64,000 bases of DNA from Phascolarctos cinereus (GCF_002099425.1 NW_018344273.1:1519001-1583000), one strand, 5' to 3'. Positions 46,468-57,830 are shown, counted from the first letter of the stretch. Translations and numbers: made by a program. Notes: a model not told the origin generated them from the sequence alone.

Positions 46468-48678
46468 TGAAGACAAAGAACCACTCAAGTGAATGAATTT
46501 GTTTTCCAGGGATTCTCAAGCTTTCAGGAGCATCAGATCATTCTCTTTGTAGTGTTTTTGGCAACGTACATCTTAACTCTGGCTGGCAGTGTATTCATTG
46601 TGACTACCATCCACATTGATCGTCACCGCCACACTCCTATGTACCCCTGAGCATCTTGTCAACCTCAGAGACCTTCTACTCTCTGGTTATTATCTCTCCC
46701 ATGCTGTCTAGTCTGGTGGGCCTTAGCCAATCCATCTCTTTCATAGGATGTGCTACCCAGATGTTCTTCTTCCTTGGCTATGTCATTACTAACTGCCTCC
46801 TGCTGTCAGTGATGGGTTGCAATTGATATGTAGCCATCTGCAAACCTCTCCATTACTTTGTTATCATGAACCAGAGGGTCTGACCCCTGATGGCATTACA
46901 GGTTTCTCTCTGTTACTTGTCCAGGCTGTGGCTATCTTCCGGTTGCCCTTCTGTGATCCACTTATTTTTTTTCAATTAACAAACATTTATGAAGCACCTA
47001 CTATGTGCCAATCACTGTGTAAAATGCTGGGGATGCTGAACATAAAGAAGTAAGAATGAAAGAATCCATGTCCTCAAGAAACTTACATTCTATCAAGGGG
47101 AAAAACACATGCATAGATAAGTAGATGCAAAACAGATATAAAATAAATATAATTTTAGAGAGTGGGTGGAGAGGAGGGGAGAGTTATTATTAAGTTAAAT
47201 ACATGTAAGTATGAAGTGATATTCATGTGTTAGTGTCTGGACTCTGGATGATTTCTTTCTGTTTATTAATTTATTTTGATTTATCAACAATCACTTCCAT
47301 ATTCTTTTGAGTTGAAAATTTTTCTCCCCCTTCCTCCGCTCCACCCTCCCCAACACAGTGCACAATCTAATATAGGATTTACATTTACATTCCTATTAAA
47401 CATGTTTTCACATTAGTGAAGTTGTAAGTAAAAATTAAAACCAACAGGAGGAACCATCAGAAAGAGGAAACAAAACTCAACAGAAGGTAAAAATAAGTGA
47501 TAGCGATTCAACTTCCGTAATTCTTTCTTTGGATGTGGACAGCATTTTCCATCATGAGGCCTCTGGAGATGTCTTAGATCCTTGTAATGCTGAGAAGGGT
47601 TCAGTTTAACAATATTAGTCAATGCATAACATGGCTGTTATTGTGTACAAAGTCCTCTTCATTCTACTCACTTCACTCAGCATCAGACCATATAAGTCTT
47701 TCCAGGTTTTTCTGAAGTCAGCCTGTTCATCATTTCTTATAGCACAATAGTATTCCGTTACATTCATATACCACAACTTGCTCAGCCATATCCCAATGGA
47801 TGGGCATCCTCTCAATTTCCAATTCTTTGCCACCACAAAAAGAGCTGCTAAGGATATTTTTGTACATGTGGGTCCTTTTCCCATTTGTATGATCTCTTTG
47901 GGATATAGCCCTAGAAGTGCTATTGCTGGATCAAAGGGTATGCATATTTTTGTAGCCCTTTGGGCATAGTTCCAAATTGTTCTCCAAAATGGTTGGATCA
48001 TTTCACAACTCCAACAATGTATTAGTGTTCCAATTTTCCCACATCTTCTCCAACATTTATCATTTTCCCATTTTGTCATGTTGGCCAATCTGATAGGTGT
48101 GATGTGGTACCTCAGAGTTGTTTTGATTTGCATTTCTCTAATCAATAATGATTTAGAGCATTTTTTCATATGACTATAGATGGTTTTAATTTTTTCATCT
48201 GAGAACTGTGTGTTCATAGCCTTTGACCATTTGTGTGATCCACTTATCAAGCATATTTTCTGTGATGTTCAGCTTGTACCAGATCTATCCTGTGCCAACA
48301 CATTCATAATTATATTCTAACCTTGGTCATCAGCCTTTAGCCATTACTGCACCTGCCACTTGTCTCTTTATCTCCTACATTCTCATCATCTCCACCATCC
48401 TGCACATTGCCTCAGCTGAGGGAAGACAGAAGGCCTTTGCCACATATGCCTCCCATCTCACAATTGTCATTATACACTATGGCTGTGCCTCCATTGCCTA
48501 CTTCAAACCCAAGTCAGAGAATACTAAAGATCAAGACCAGCTGATTTCTGTGGCATACACTGTCAGCACTCCCCTGCTAAATCCTGTTGTTTACAGCCTG
48601 AGGAATAAGGAGGTCAAGAATGCCCTGAGCAGAGCTCTGGGCAGGAAATCTCTTAGTGTCACTGAAAGGACTGAATGA
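46467..48678 (+). pseudogene. Olfactory receptor pseudogene, OR10J-like, split by an L1
   Basis: The 5' part (46467-46965) reads, over several frames, as MKTKNHS, then NEFVFQGFSSFQEHQIILF and LATYILTLAG (TM1), RHTPMY (TM2), SILSTSETFYSLVI, CATQMFFFLGY, and AICKPLHYFVIMNQ after TM3. The 3' part (48248-48678) reads ISYILIISTILHIASAEGR, KAFATYASHLTIVIIHYG, YFKPKSENTKDQDQLIS, PLLNPVVYSLRNKEVKNAL and a stop. It is a close relative of OR 1. Lesions: a -1 shift after codon 7, a shift in TM2 (MYPL for MYFFL), a stop in place of Arg in the DRY motif (GCN-stop-YVAIC), a stop after NQRV, damage around the third extracellular part, and a 1.27-kb L1 insertion at 46966-48233. Clearly dead and older than OR 1's lesion. 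Confidence 0.92.
46966..48233 (-). mobile_element. 5'-truncated L1 with a probable 3' transduction
   Basis: Flanked by the exact 14-bp repeat TGTGATCCACTTAT (46952-46965; 48234-48247). From right to left it is L1 ORF2 C-terminus and 3' UTR (48233 to about 47262; open piece 47615-48250 with [18 protein letters not shown], very close to the young L1 at 57112-57830). It then continues as about 295 bp of non-L1 sequence with an L2-like tail, and ends in a T run (poly(A) on its own strand) next to the TSD. One TSD pair encloses both parts, so they entered together. The sense of the L1 is opposite to the OR. Confidence 0.8.
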
Positions 48679-48939
48679 CCTTAACCCAAGAACTGGACAA
48701 CTTCTCATGCTGCCAGACAATTGTGCAGAGCTTTTATGATCAAGGCATTTAGAAACTTGGGGAAGTCCAATTTAACATCATTTGGGCCAAAAGCAGGACA
48801 AAACTATCAAATTTTCCCCACATCCTCAAACTCTGGAAATATGTCAAAAGCACAGGGTCATCCCTTAAGCCACTGTGTAAATGTTGTTGGTTACCAGATT
48901 CCCACAATGTCACTGGACGTTCTTATATGAGATTTTAAA

Positions 48940-49530
48940 TTAATTTTTAAAATTTTATTTTCAATTAACAACTATTTAATTTCTCTCCCTCCCACCATCC
49001 CTCCCCTATTAAGAAAAAAGGGAAACATAAAGGCTTTTCTAATAAATATACACAGTCAAGCACAACAAATTCACATATTGGTCACTGCAAAAAAAAAAAA
49101 AGTACATCTTATTTTGTCTTTTGATTCAATTACTTCTCTGTCAGCAGGTGGGTGATTCTTCATCATTAGTCCTCTGGAATTGTGATTGGTTATTGCATTG
49201 ATCTACCTTCTTAAGTCTCTTAAAGTTCTTTGTCTTTACAATGCTTTTATCATAGTAGAAATTATATTCTTGTTTCTTCTCACTTGACTCTGGATCAATC
49301 AATTTGTTTAAATTTTCTAAGGTTTCTCTGAAACAATCTTCCATCATTTCTTACAGCACAATACTATTACATTATCTTAGTACATCATAATTTGTATAGC
49401 CATTCTTCAATTGAGAGGCACCCCCTTAGTTTACAGTTCTTTGCCACTACAAAAAGCTATACATGGGCCTTTTTCCTCTTTTTCTGATCTTTTTGGGGCA
49501 TAGGTCTAAGGAGTGATGTTATTTCAGCTT
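48940..49530 (-). mobile_element. Old L1 3' end
   Basis: Antisense L1 tail: 'tttaaaattttattttcaat', 'cctcccaccatccctcccct', 'atttcttacagcacaatact', 'tcttcaattgagaggcaccc', 'ttgccactacaaaaagctat', 'ctgatctttttggggcatag'. Diverged. Confidence 0.65.
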
Positions 49531-50165
49531 AATTTTTAAATGATCAATTTAAATGAACCAGAATGAATTCCACAGTCACTTTCATTTGTTAATTGTTCAC
49601 TTTGATGAGAGCTTATAGTAGACAAGGATATTGGGGGTGGGGGGGAGAAGCATTTTATAAATTTATTTTTAAAAGCTAGATGAGTGCTAACTTCATTATG
49701 TTGAAAAATTATGTAGCCATTAAAAACAGATTTGCAAAGCCTAACAGAGTTGTTAAAGGATCATCTTAAGCAATGCAATTTGAATTAAAATTTATATCAG
49801 CTTTAAAGGAAAAAGGAGATGTAGCAGGGAATAATTAATTGAGTAGAACTTCACTTATGGGAAAAGTAGTTATGAGATGGTGGGGGTCATGAAGTCCCAG
49901 CATACCCTATGGAATTATCTCTCCTTCTGGCCACAAATAAGTCATAGGAAGCCAAAAGCTATGTGGAGAAGAAAGTGTTTTCTCAGAATATAAGCTCTTT
50001 AAGGGCAGGGGTGTGTTCTGTGTTTGTCTTTGTGTCAGCAGGAAATAGCACATTGCTTGGTGAGTAGTGAGCATGTAATACTCAGTTGTTCATTGAGTGG
50101 TCATGGAAAGAAGATGCAAGTGTGCTTGACCTGTTTTGCGGAAATATATAGACTGAAAAATTGGT
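49531..50165. other. Unassigned intergenic sequence
   Basis: No gene recognised. 49980-50090 has an L2-like ring ('aagctctttaagggcagggg', 'agcaggaaatagcacattgc'), probably a short L2 tail on the plus strand. Confidence 0.35.
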
Positions 50166-50180
50166 AAGAAACTATGCCAT

Positions 50181-50499
50181 TGGGGCAGCTAGGTGGTGCA
50201 GTGGATAGAGCTCCCAGTTGGAGTCAGGAGGACCTGAGTTCAAATCCAGCCTCACACACTTGACACTTACTAGCTCTCTGACCCTGGGCAAGTCTCTTTC
50301 TTTTTTTAAAAGGCAATTGGGGTTAAGTGACTTGCCCAGGGTCACACAGCTAGTAAGTGTCAAGTGTCTGGTCTGAGGCCAGATTTGAACTCAGGTCCCC
50401 CTGACTTCAGGGCCGGTGCTCTATTCACTGTGCCACCTACCTGCTCCCCTGGGCAAGTCGCTTAACCCCGATTGCCTCAGAAAAAAAAAAAAAAAAGAA
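50181..50499 (+). mobile_element. tRNA SINE with a second SINE inserted in reverse
   Basis: Outer SINE: head 'ggggcagctaggtggtgcag' to an A run; TSD AAGAAACTATGCCAT (50166-50180; 50500-50514), exact. Inner SINE 50295-50446 in antisense, with TSD CCCTGGGCAAGTC (50282-50294; 50447-50459). Both belong to the same short tRNA family as 35809-35960 and 39837-39982. The outer head and the inner copy form inverted arms of about 110 bp. Confidence 0.93.
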
Positions 50500-50514
50500 A
50501 AGAAACTATGCCAT

Positions 50515-51235
50515 CAGGCAATCATATGGATTCATGCGGGAGCAGAGAGCTCTCCATGATATTAAAGAGAAAATTAAGTGCCATCTTTTTTTGAGATAGT
50601 TATCTCATAAAAACATAGTTTATCATTCTGCTGAAATTCTGGAAACCACTCCTAAGGTCTTGTGGTGTCAGTTCCCTGAAAACTTAAAGCATTTGAGTGA
50701 GAAATAGAATTCTAGAAAGCTTATAACTCTAAGATCAGGCCTCAGGGAGAAAAAATTCTGAATTCGAAATAGACTGAACAGAGTTTAGCTGAACTCCATG
50801 TATCTATATTTCTTTAAAACTTGATATCTTTTGAGAATGAAATGAATTATTCTGTGATTATATTATTATATATTCTTGAGTTAATAGTAGTTGATTAATA
50901 TTTACATTTACTATTTTACTAAAGAATTTAATTTATTTTTAGTTCACAAAAAATACAACAAACTTGGACTGGATCATATTCTATTGCAGCACCTGTCCCA
51001 GTTACCTGGTTCCCACAGTCAAAAACCAAACACTACTCTTTACTCAATTACTCAAACCATAGTCATAGAACTCTGGAGAAATGAAGAGGCTAGCCATTCA
51101 AACCCATGTCTATAAAATTATTATGAATGGTACATTGTTCAAATCAGTCCAAGGGCTTCTCATCATGTAGCTAGATTTTCACTTTCATTTCCACAAGGAT
51201 GTAAACTACTCTAAGATTCCTCTCATCTCTAATTC
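50515..51235. other. Unassigned AT-rich sequence
   Basis: No gene, and no repeat that I can name with confidence. Confidence 0.35.
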
Positions 51236-51504
51236 CCATGAGCTAATGATCTCAGAATCACAGAACTGGAGAATTTGAGAGTTGGAAGGGACCTCATTGG
51301 GCATCTAGTCTAACCCATATGCATAATGGAATTGACATTATGTCTCCCCAACTATTCTAGGCTATTCCTGGCTCAGGCCAGTCCAGTGATTCAGGCTCTG
51401 GATTGGAACAAAACAAAACCCTCGTGGACAAAATCACAATAAAAATAACTTTACTGAGTTCCGCTTCTGGGAGCCAAGATGGTGGAGTGAAAAGGTAGTT
51501 GCTC

Positions 51505-52284
51505 TCACTCTCCCCTATCAACCTCTGAAAACCCAGAAAATATCACGCCAGAAAAAAACACTGGAACAGCTGAACTAGAAGAAAGACGGGGAGCAGCAGT
51601 GCAGCAGCCCAGCAAACGGGTCTCCCAGTGCCTCAGCAAAAAATAGGGAACACAGAGGGGCCCAGGGATAAGTACCCTGCAGCATTCATCTGAAAGGAGA
51701 AGAAAGCAACCTAAAGGCTTCCTAAAGCCCCAGCCTTGCTGATTCCAGCCCAACACCAGGTGAGCTGTCAGAACCCCAGGAAGAAGATCCTGAAGCCCAG
51801 GCAGTGGAGTGGGCAAGCACCAACACCTGGACCTCCGGGTGCCTATGTGAGGGTGGGAGGAACTGGTGAAAACCAGCTCAGAATACCACCAGGTGCCTTG
51901 GCACTCTACCACAAAGGAATCTCCCAGTGCATTAGCAGAAAAAGAGGGAGCAACAAGGGGCCCCAGGCAGATAAACACCCTGCAGCACCCATCTAAAAGG
52001 AGCTGAAGAAAGCTAAAGGAAAGGAAAAGCAGGCAACCTAGAATTGCCTGAAAGTTCCAGCCTTGCTGATTCCAGCCCAACATGAGGTAAGCTGCCAGAA
52101 ACCTACAGCCTCCAATTGCCAACATAAGAGGCCCCAGCACACAAAGCCAGTGACCAAGACCTAGGCTCCCAACACAAGAAGCTTGGGTCAGTACCCTCTG
52201 TTCCCCAGCAGGAGAGCTCAATCTCTTTAAAGGCCAGGGAATAAAGAAACACCATGAGTAAAAAGAAACGTACCATAGATTCAT
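51505..52284 (-). other. Antisense open frame across the L1 5' UTR (259 codons)
   Basis: Starts with an ATG (52282-52284) opposite the first ORF1 codons and stays open to 51505. It contains an internal repeat: AYLMLGWNQQGWNF...CCRVF and AHLVLGWNQQGWGF...CCRVL, which mirrors the tandem units of the 5' UTR. The part LSSPAGEQRVLTQASC matches the motif in the antisense frames of the two other L1 5' UTRs. Rich in Leu, Cys and Trp, with hydrophobic stretches. It lies where primate L1 has the antisense ORF0, but there is no sequence likeness to claim. It could be a chance frame caused by few TTA/CTA/TCA triplets on the sense strand. Confidence 0.4.
51600..52110 (+). promoter_or_regulatory. L1 5' UTR made of two tandem monomer-like units
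   Basis: Blocks 'tctcccagtgc', 'gaggggcccag / aaggggcccca', 'taccctgcagca / caccctgcagca', 'catctgaaagga / catctaaaagga', 'ccttgctgattccagcccaaca' and 'ggtgagctg / ggtaagctg' occur twice in the same order, first at about 51620-51770 and again at about 51920-52095. The spacing is 299-327 bp. Tandem promoter monomers are known from mouse L1, so this region is the likely internal promoter. Confidence 0.6.
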
Positions 52285-53230
52285 ATTATGAGAAGAGTGA
52301 AGATCAAGACAGAAATTCTGAAGAGGACAACATTGTCAACAAACCCACATCTGCAACAACAAAAGGGAATATGAACTGGTCTGAAGCCCAAAAAGCCTTC
52401 TTAGAAGAGCTCAAGAAGGATTTTAATAGTCAAATGAGAGAGGTAGAAGAGTCCTTCAAAAATACAATTGGCCAATTGGAAAAAAAATACACTGAAGAAA
52501 ACAAGTCCCTAAAAAACACAATTGGCCAATTGAAGAAGGAAGTACAAAAACTAACAGAAGAAAACAATCTGTTAAAAACTAGAATTGGACAAATGGAAAC
52601 TAATGTCTCTATGAGAGAGCAAGAATCAGTCAAACAGAAACAAAAAAATGAAAAAAAATGAAAATGTAAAATACCTCATCAGTAAAACAACCGACCTGGA
52701 AAATCGACTCAGGAGAGACAATTTAAAAATTATTGGACTACCTGAAAATCATGATGAAAAAAAGAGCCTGGACAGTATCTTTCAGGAAATCATAAAGGAA
52801 AACTGCCCGAAGTCCTAGAACCAGAAGGGAAAATAACCATAGAAAGAATCCACCATCACCACCTGAAAGAGATCCCAAATTGACAACGCCAAGGAATATA
52901 ATAGCAAAATTCCAAAATTACCAGATGAAAGAGAAGGTGCTGCAAGCAGCCAGAAAGAAACAATTTAAATATCATGGAACCACAGTCAGGATTACACAGG
53001 ACCTTGCAGCTTCTACATTAAAAGACCGCAGGGCATGGAACATGATATTCCGTAAGGCAAAGGAGCTTGGAATGCAGCCAAGGATCAATTACCCAGCAAA
53101 AATGAGCATCATTTTTCAAGGGAGGAGTGGATATTCAATGAAATAGGAGACTTCCAAACTTTCCTGATAAAAAGACCAGAGCTCAACAAAAAATTTGATC
53201 TTCAAGTACAGGACTCAAGAAGGACTTAAA
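52254..53230 (+). pseudogene. L1 ORF1 (RNA-binding chaperone), broken
   Basis: ORF1p binds L1 RNA as a trimer. The first open piece (52254-52661) has a charged N-terminus (MSKKKRTIDSYYEKSEDQD), MNWSEAQKAFLEELKKDF and a coiled coil with heptad-like repeats (NTIGQLEKKYTEENKSLKNT, TIGQLKKEVQKLTEENNLL). After a shift in an A run (about 52650) comes the RNA-binding domain (DLENRLRRDNLKIIGLPENH, SIFQEIIKENCP). After another loss near 52808 comes the C-terminal domain, open at 52880-53146 (QAARKKQFKYHGTTVRITQD, YPAKMSIIFQG). About three breaks, mostly single bases in homopolymers; full length would be about 320 residues. Confidence 0.85.
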
Positions 53231-53838
53231 AAGGTAAATGGGACAGAAAGATACAATATGTTGTTAATGGGGGGGGCTGTTTAAACCCCTACAAGGGAAT
53301 ATGAGACTTGCAACCCTTGAGAACTGTATTGTTATTACACCATGTTAAAGGAGTATACATAAAGAGGGTGGATATTAGTTGACTTTGATGTAATGATAAA
53401 AAAAAATCTAATCAAGTGGGTTAAATGGATCCAAATAAGTGGATCAATCTGATCTTAGAAAATGTACTGAGAAAGGAGGAGGCAGACAAGGGTAAATTAC
53501 ATTACAGGAAAAGACACAAAATCCTATTACAGCAGAGGGAAAGAAGGGGGGGGAGCATTGTTTGAACCTTACTCTCATCAGATTTGGCTCAAGAAGGGCA
53601 TAATATAATCAGTTAGGTATAGAAATCTAACTTGCCCTATAGGCAGTAGGAGGGAAAAGGGGAAAGAAAAGGGAGGGGGAAAGAAAAGGGAGGGAAAAAG
53701 CAGTAAGAGTAAAGGGGAAGAAAAGGGAAAGGGATAATAAAAGGGGGGAGGGACTGAAGGAGGCAGTGGTCAAAAGCAAAACACTAGTGAAGGGGGAAAG
53801 GAAAAAGGAGAAAGAAAAGCATAAATAGGGGGGAAAGG
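53231..53838 (+). other. Long purine-rich L1 inter-ORF spacer
   Basis: About 600 bp between ORF1 and ORF2, far longer than the few dozen bases known in human or mouse L1. 53640-53840 is nearly all purine, with repeated GGGA/GAAAAGGG blocks. A comparable spacer exists in the L1 at 35700-36420, and its counterpart is kept in both HAL1-like elements. It may fold into quadruplex or triplex structures or act in ORF2 translation; this is inference. Confidence 0.6.
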
Positions 53839-56800
53839 ATGGAGAAAAAGACACAGATAGTAATCATAACTGTGAATGTGAATGGGATGAACTCTCCCAT
53901 AAAATGGAAACGGATTGCAGAATGGATTAAAAACCATAATCCTACAATATGTTGTTTACAGGAAACACATTTGAAAAAGAGTGACACATACAGGGTAAAG
54001 GTAAAAGGCTGGAGCAGAATATATTATGCTTCAGCTGAAGTAAAAAAAGCAGGGGTAGCAATCCTGATCTCAGACAAAGCAAAAGCAAAAATAGATCTAA
54101 TCAAAAGAGATAAGGAAGGAAACTACATCCTGCTAAAAGGCACCATAGACAATGAAGTAATATCATTACTAAACATATATGCACCAAATGGTATAGCATC
54201 CAAATTCTTAGAGGAGAAGTTCAGGGAGTTACAGGAAGAAATAGACAGCAAAACTATACTAGTGGGGGACCTGAATCTCCCCCTCTCTGCACTAGATAAA
54301 TCTAACCACAAAATAAACAAGAAAGAAGTTAAGGAGGTGAATAGAACATTAGAAAAGTTAGGTATGATAGACCTCTGGAGAAAACTGAATGGGGATAGAA
54401 AGGAATATACTTTTTTCTGCAGTACATGGCACATACACAAAAATTGACCATGTACTAGGGCATAAAAACCTCACAATCCAATGCAGAAAGGCAGAAATAT
54501 TAAATGCATCCTTTTCAGATCATGATGCAATAAAAATTATATGTAATAAAGGGCCATGGAAAGATAGACTAAAAAATAATTGGAAACTAAATAATCTAAT
54601 CCTAAAAAATGATTGGGTCAAACAACAAATCATAGAAACAATCAATAATTTCATTCAAGAGAATGACAATAATGAGACAACATACCAAAACTATGGGATG
54701 CAGCAAAAGCAGTTCTTAGGGGAAGTTTTATATCTACATAAATAAAATAGAAAAAGAGGAGATTAATGAATTGGGCATACAACTAAAAAAACTAGAGAAA
54801 AAGAACAATTAAAAATCCTCAACTAAACACAAATTAGAAATATTGAAAACCAAAGGAAAAATTAATAAAATTGAAATTAAGAAAACTATTGAACTAATAA
54901 ATAAAACTAAGAGCTGGTTTTTTTAAAAAAACCAATAAAATAGATAAACCTTTGGTTAATTTAATTTAAAAAAAAAAGAAAAAACCAAATTACTAGTATC
55001 AAGAATGAAAAGGGTGAAGCTACCACCAAGGAAGAGGAAATTAAAACAATAATTAGGAATTATTTTGCCCAACTATATGCCAACAAATTTGACAATCTTA
55101 GTGAAATGGATACATATTTACAAAAATATAAATTGCCCAGATTAACGAAGAGGAAGTAAAATACTTAAATAACCCCATCTCAGAAAAAGAAATTGAACAA
55201 GCCATTGATGAACTCCCTAGGAAAAAATCTCCAGGGCCAGATGGATTTACATGGAATTCTATCAAACATTTAAAGAACAATTAATTCCAATACTATATAG
55301 ACTATTTGGGAAAATAGGTGAAGAAGGAGTCTTACCAAATTCTTTTTATGATACAAATATGGTGTTGATACCTAAACCAGGAAGAGTCAAAATAGAGAAA
55401 GAAAATTATAGACCAATTTCTCTAATGAATATAGATGCAAAAATTTTAAACAAAATACTAGCAAGTAGATTGCAGCAACTTATCACAAGAATAATACACT
55501 ATGAACAGGTAGGATTTATACCAGGAATGCAGGGTTGGTTCAATATTAGGAAAACTATCAGCATCATTGAGCATATCAACACCAAAACCAACAGAAACCA
55601 CATGATCATCTCAATAGATGCAGAAAAAGCTTTTGATAAAATACAACACCCATTCCTATTAAAAACACTAGAAAGCATAGGTATAAATGGAGTCTTCCTT
55701 AAAATAATAAATAGCTATCTAAAACCTTCAGCAAGCATTATATGTAATGGGGACAGGCTAGAAGCATTTCCAATAAGATCGGGGGTGAAACAAGGATGTC
55801 CATTATCACCACTGTTATTCAATATTGTACTGGAAACTTAGCTTTAGCAATAAGAGAAGAAAAAGAAATTGAAGGCATTAGAATAGGCAAAGAAGAAACA
55901 AAGCTATCACTCTTTGCAGATGACATGATGATATACTTAGAGAATCCTAGAGAATCAAGTAAAAAACTACTTGAAATATAATAAACAACTTTAGCAAAGT
56001 TGCAGGCTATAAAATCAACCCACATAAATCATCAGCATTTCTATATATTACCAACAAAGCCCAACAGCAAGAGATAGAAAGAGAAATCCCATTTAAACTT
56101 ACTGTAGACATTATAAAATATTTAGGAGTCTACCTCCTGAAACAAACCCAGGAACTCTATGAACACAATTACAAAACACTTTTCACACAAATAAAATCAG
56201 ATCTAAATAATTGGAAAAACATCAGTTGCTCATGGGTAGGCCGAGCTAATATAATAAAAATGACAATCCTACCTAAGCTAATTTACTTATTCAGTGCCAT
56301 ACCAATCAAACTACCAAAAAATTATTTTATAGAATTAGAAAAAATAATAAGATTCATTTGGAAAAACAAAAGGTCCAGAATATCAAAGGAACTAATGAAA
56401 AGAAATGCAGGGGAAGGTGGCCTAGCAATTCCAGATCTTAAATTGTATTATAAAGCAGCAATCATCAAAACTGCTTGGTACTGGCTAAGAAATAGGGAGG
56501 TGGATCAGTGGAATAGGTTAAATATGCAAGACACAGTAGTCAATGACTATAGTAATCTATTATTTGATAAACCCAAAGACCCCAGCTTCTGGGATAAGAA
56601 CCCACTCTTTAAAAAAACTGCTGGGAAAACTGGAAAAGAGTATGGCAGAAACTAGGCATAGACCCAAATCTCACACCATATACCAAAATAAAGTCAAAAT
56701 GGGTTCATGACTTAGATATAAAGGCTGATACCATAAGTAAACTGGGAGAACAAGGAATAGTTTACCTATCAGATCTATGGAGAACAGAAGAATTCATGAC

Positions 56801-57830
56801 CAAACAGGAGATAGAGAACATTATGAAAAGCAAAATGGATAATTTTGATTACATTAAATTGAAAAGTTTTTGCACAAACAAAGCCAATGCAACTAAGATT
56901 AGAAGGAAGGTAGAAAATTGGGAAAGAATTTTTACAACCAGTCTCTCTGATAAAGGCCTCATTTCTAAAATATATAGAGAATTAAGACAAATTTATAAGA
57001 ACACAAGCCATTCCCCAATTGATAAATGGTCAAAGGATATGAACAGACAGTTCTCAGATGAAGAAATTAAAGCCATCTATAGTCATATGAAAAAAATGCT
57101 CTAAATCATTATTGATTAGAGAAATGCAAATCAAAACAACTCTGAGGTACCACATCACACCTATCAGATTGGCCAACATGACAAAACAGGAAAATGATAA
57201 ATGTTGGAGAAGATGTGGGAAAATTGGAACACTAATACATTGTTGGTGGAGTTGTGAAATGATCCAACCATTTTGGAGAACAATTTGGAACTATGCCCAA
57301 AGGGCTACAAAATGTGCATACCCTTTGATCCAGCAATAGCACTTCTAGGGCTATATCCCAAAGAGATCAAACAAATGGGAAAAGGACCCACATGTACAAA
57401 AATATTCATAGCAGCTCTTTTTGTGGTGGCAAAGAATTGGAAATTGAGAGGATGCCCATCAATTGGGGAATGGCTGAGCAAGTTGTGGTATATGAATGTA
57501 ATGGAATACTATTGTGCTATAAGAAATGATGAACAGGCTGACTTCAGAAAAACCTGGAAAGACTTATATGGTCTGATGCTGAGTGAAGTGAGCAGAGCCA
57601 GGAGGACTTTGTATTATGCGATGACTAATATTGTTAAACTGAACCCTTCTCAGCATTACAAGGATCTAAGACATCTCCAGAGGCCTCATGATGGAAAATG
57701 CTGTCCACATCCAAAGAAAAAACTATGGAAGTTGAATCGCTATCACTTATTTTTACCTTCTGTTGAGTTTTGTTTCATCTTTCTGATGGTTCCTCCTATT
57801 GGTTTTAATTTTTACTTACAACTTCACTAA
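53839..57830 (+). pseudogene. L1 ORF2 (endonuclease/reverse transcriptase), broken
   Basis: ORF2p nicks target DNA and reverse transcribes L1 RNA in place. Order seen: apurinic endonuclease at 53839-54447 (VNVNGMNSP, CCLQETHL with the catalytic Glu, LVGDLNLPLS), continuing in another frame at 54389-54745 (DHVLGHK, SFSDHDAI). The linker 54745-55250 is badly broken. The reverse transcriptase is open at 55251-55841 ([53 protein letters not shown]) and 55796-55981 with the FADD catalytic motif at 55913-55924. The C-terminal part is 56260-56655 and 56796-57830, with the cysteine-rich segment [19 protein letters not shown]. Roughly seven or eight breaks by frame changes. The key motifs are kept, so decay is recent in relative terms. 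Confidence 0.88.
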
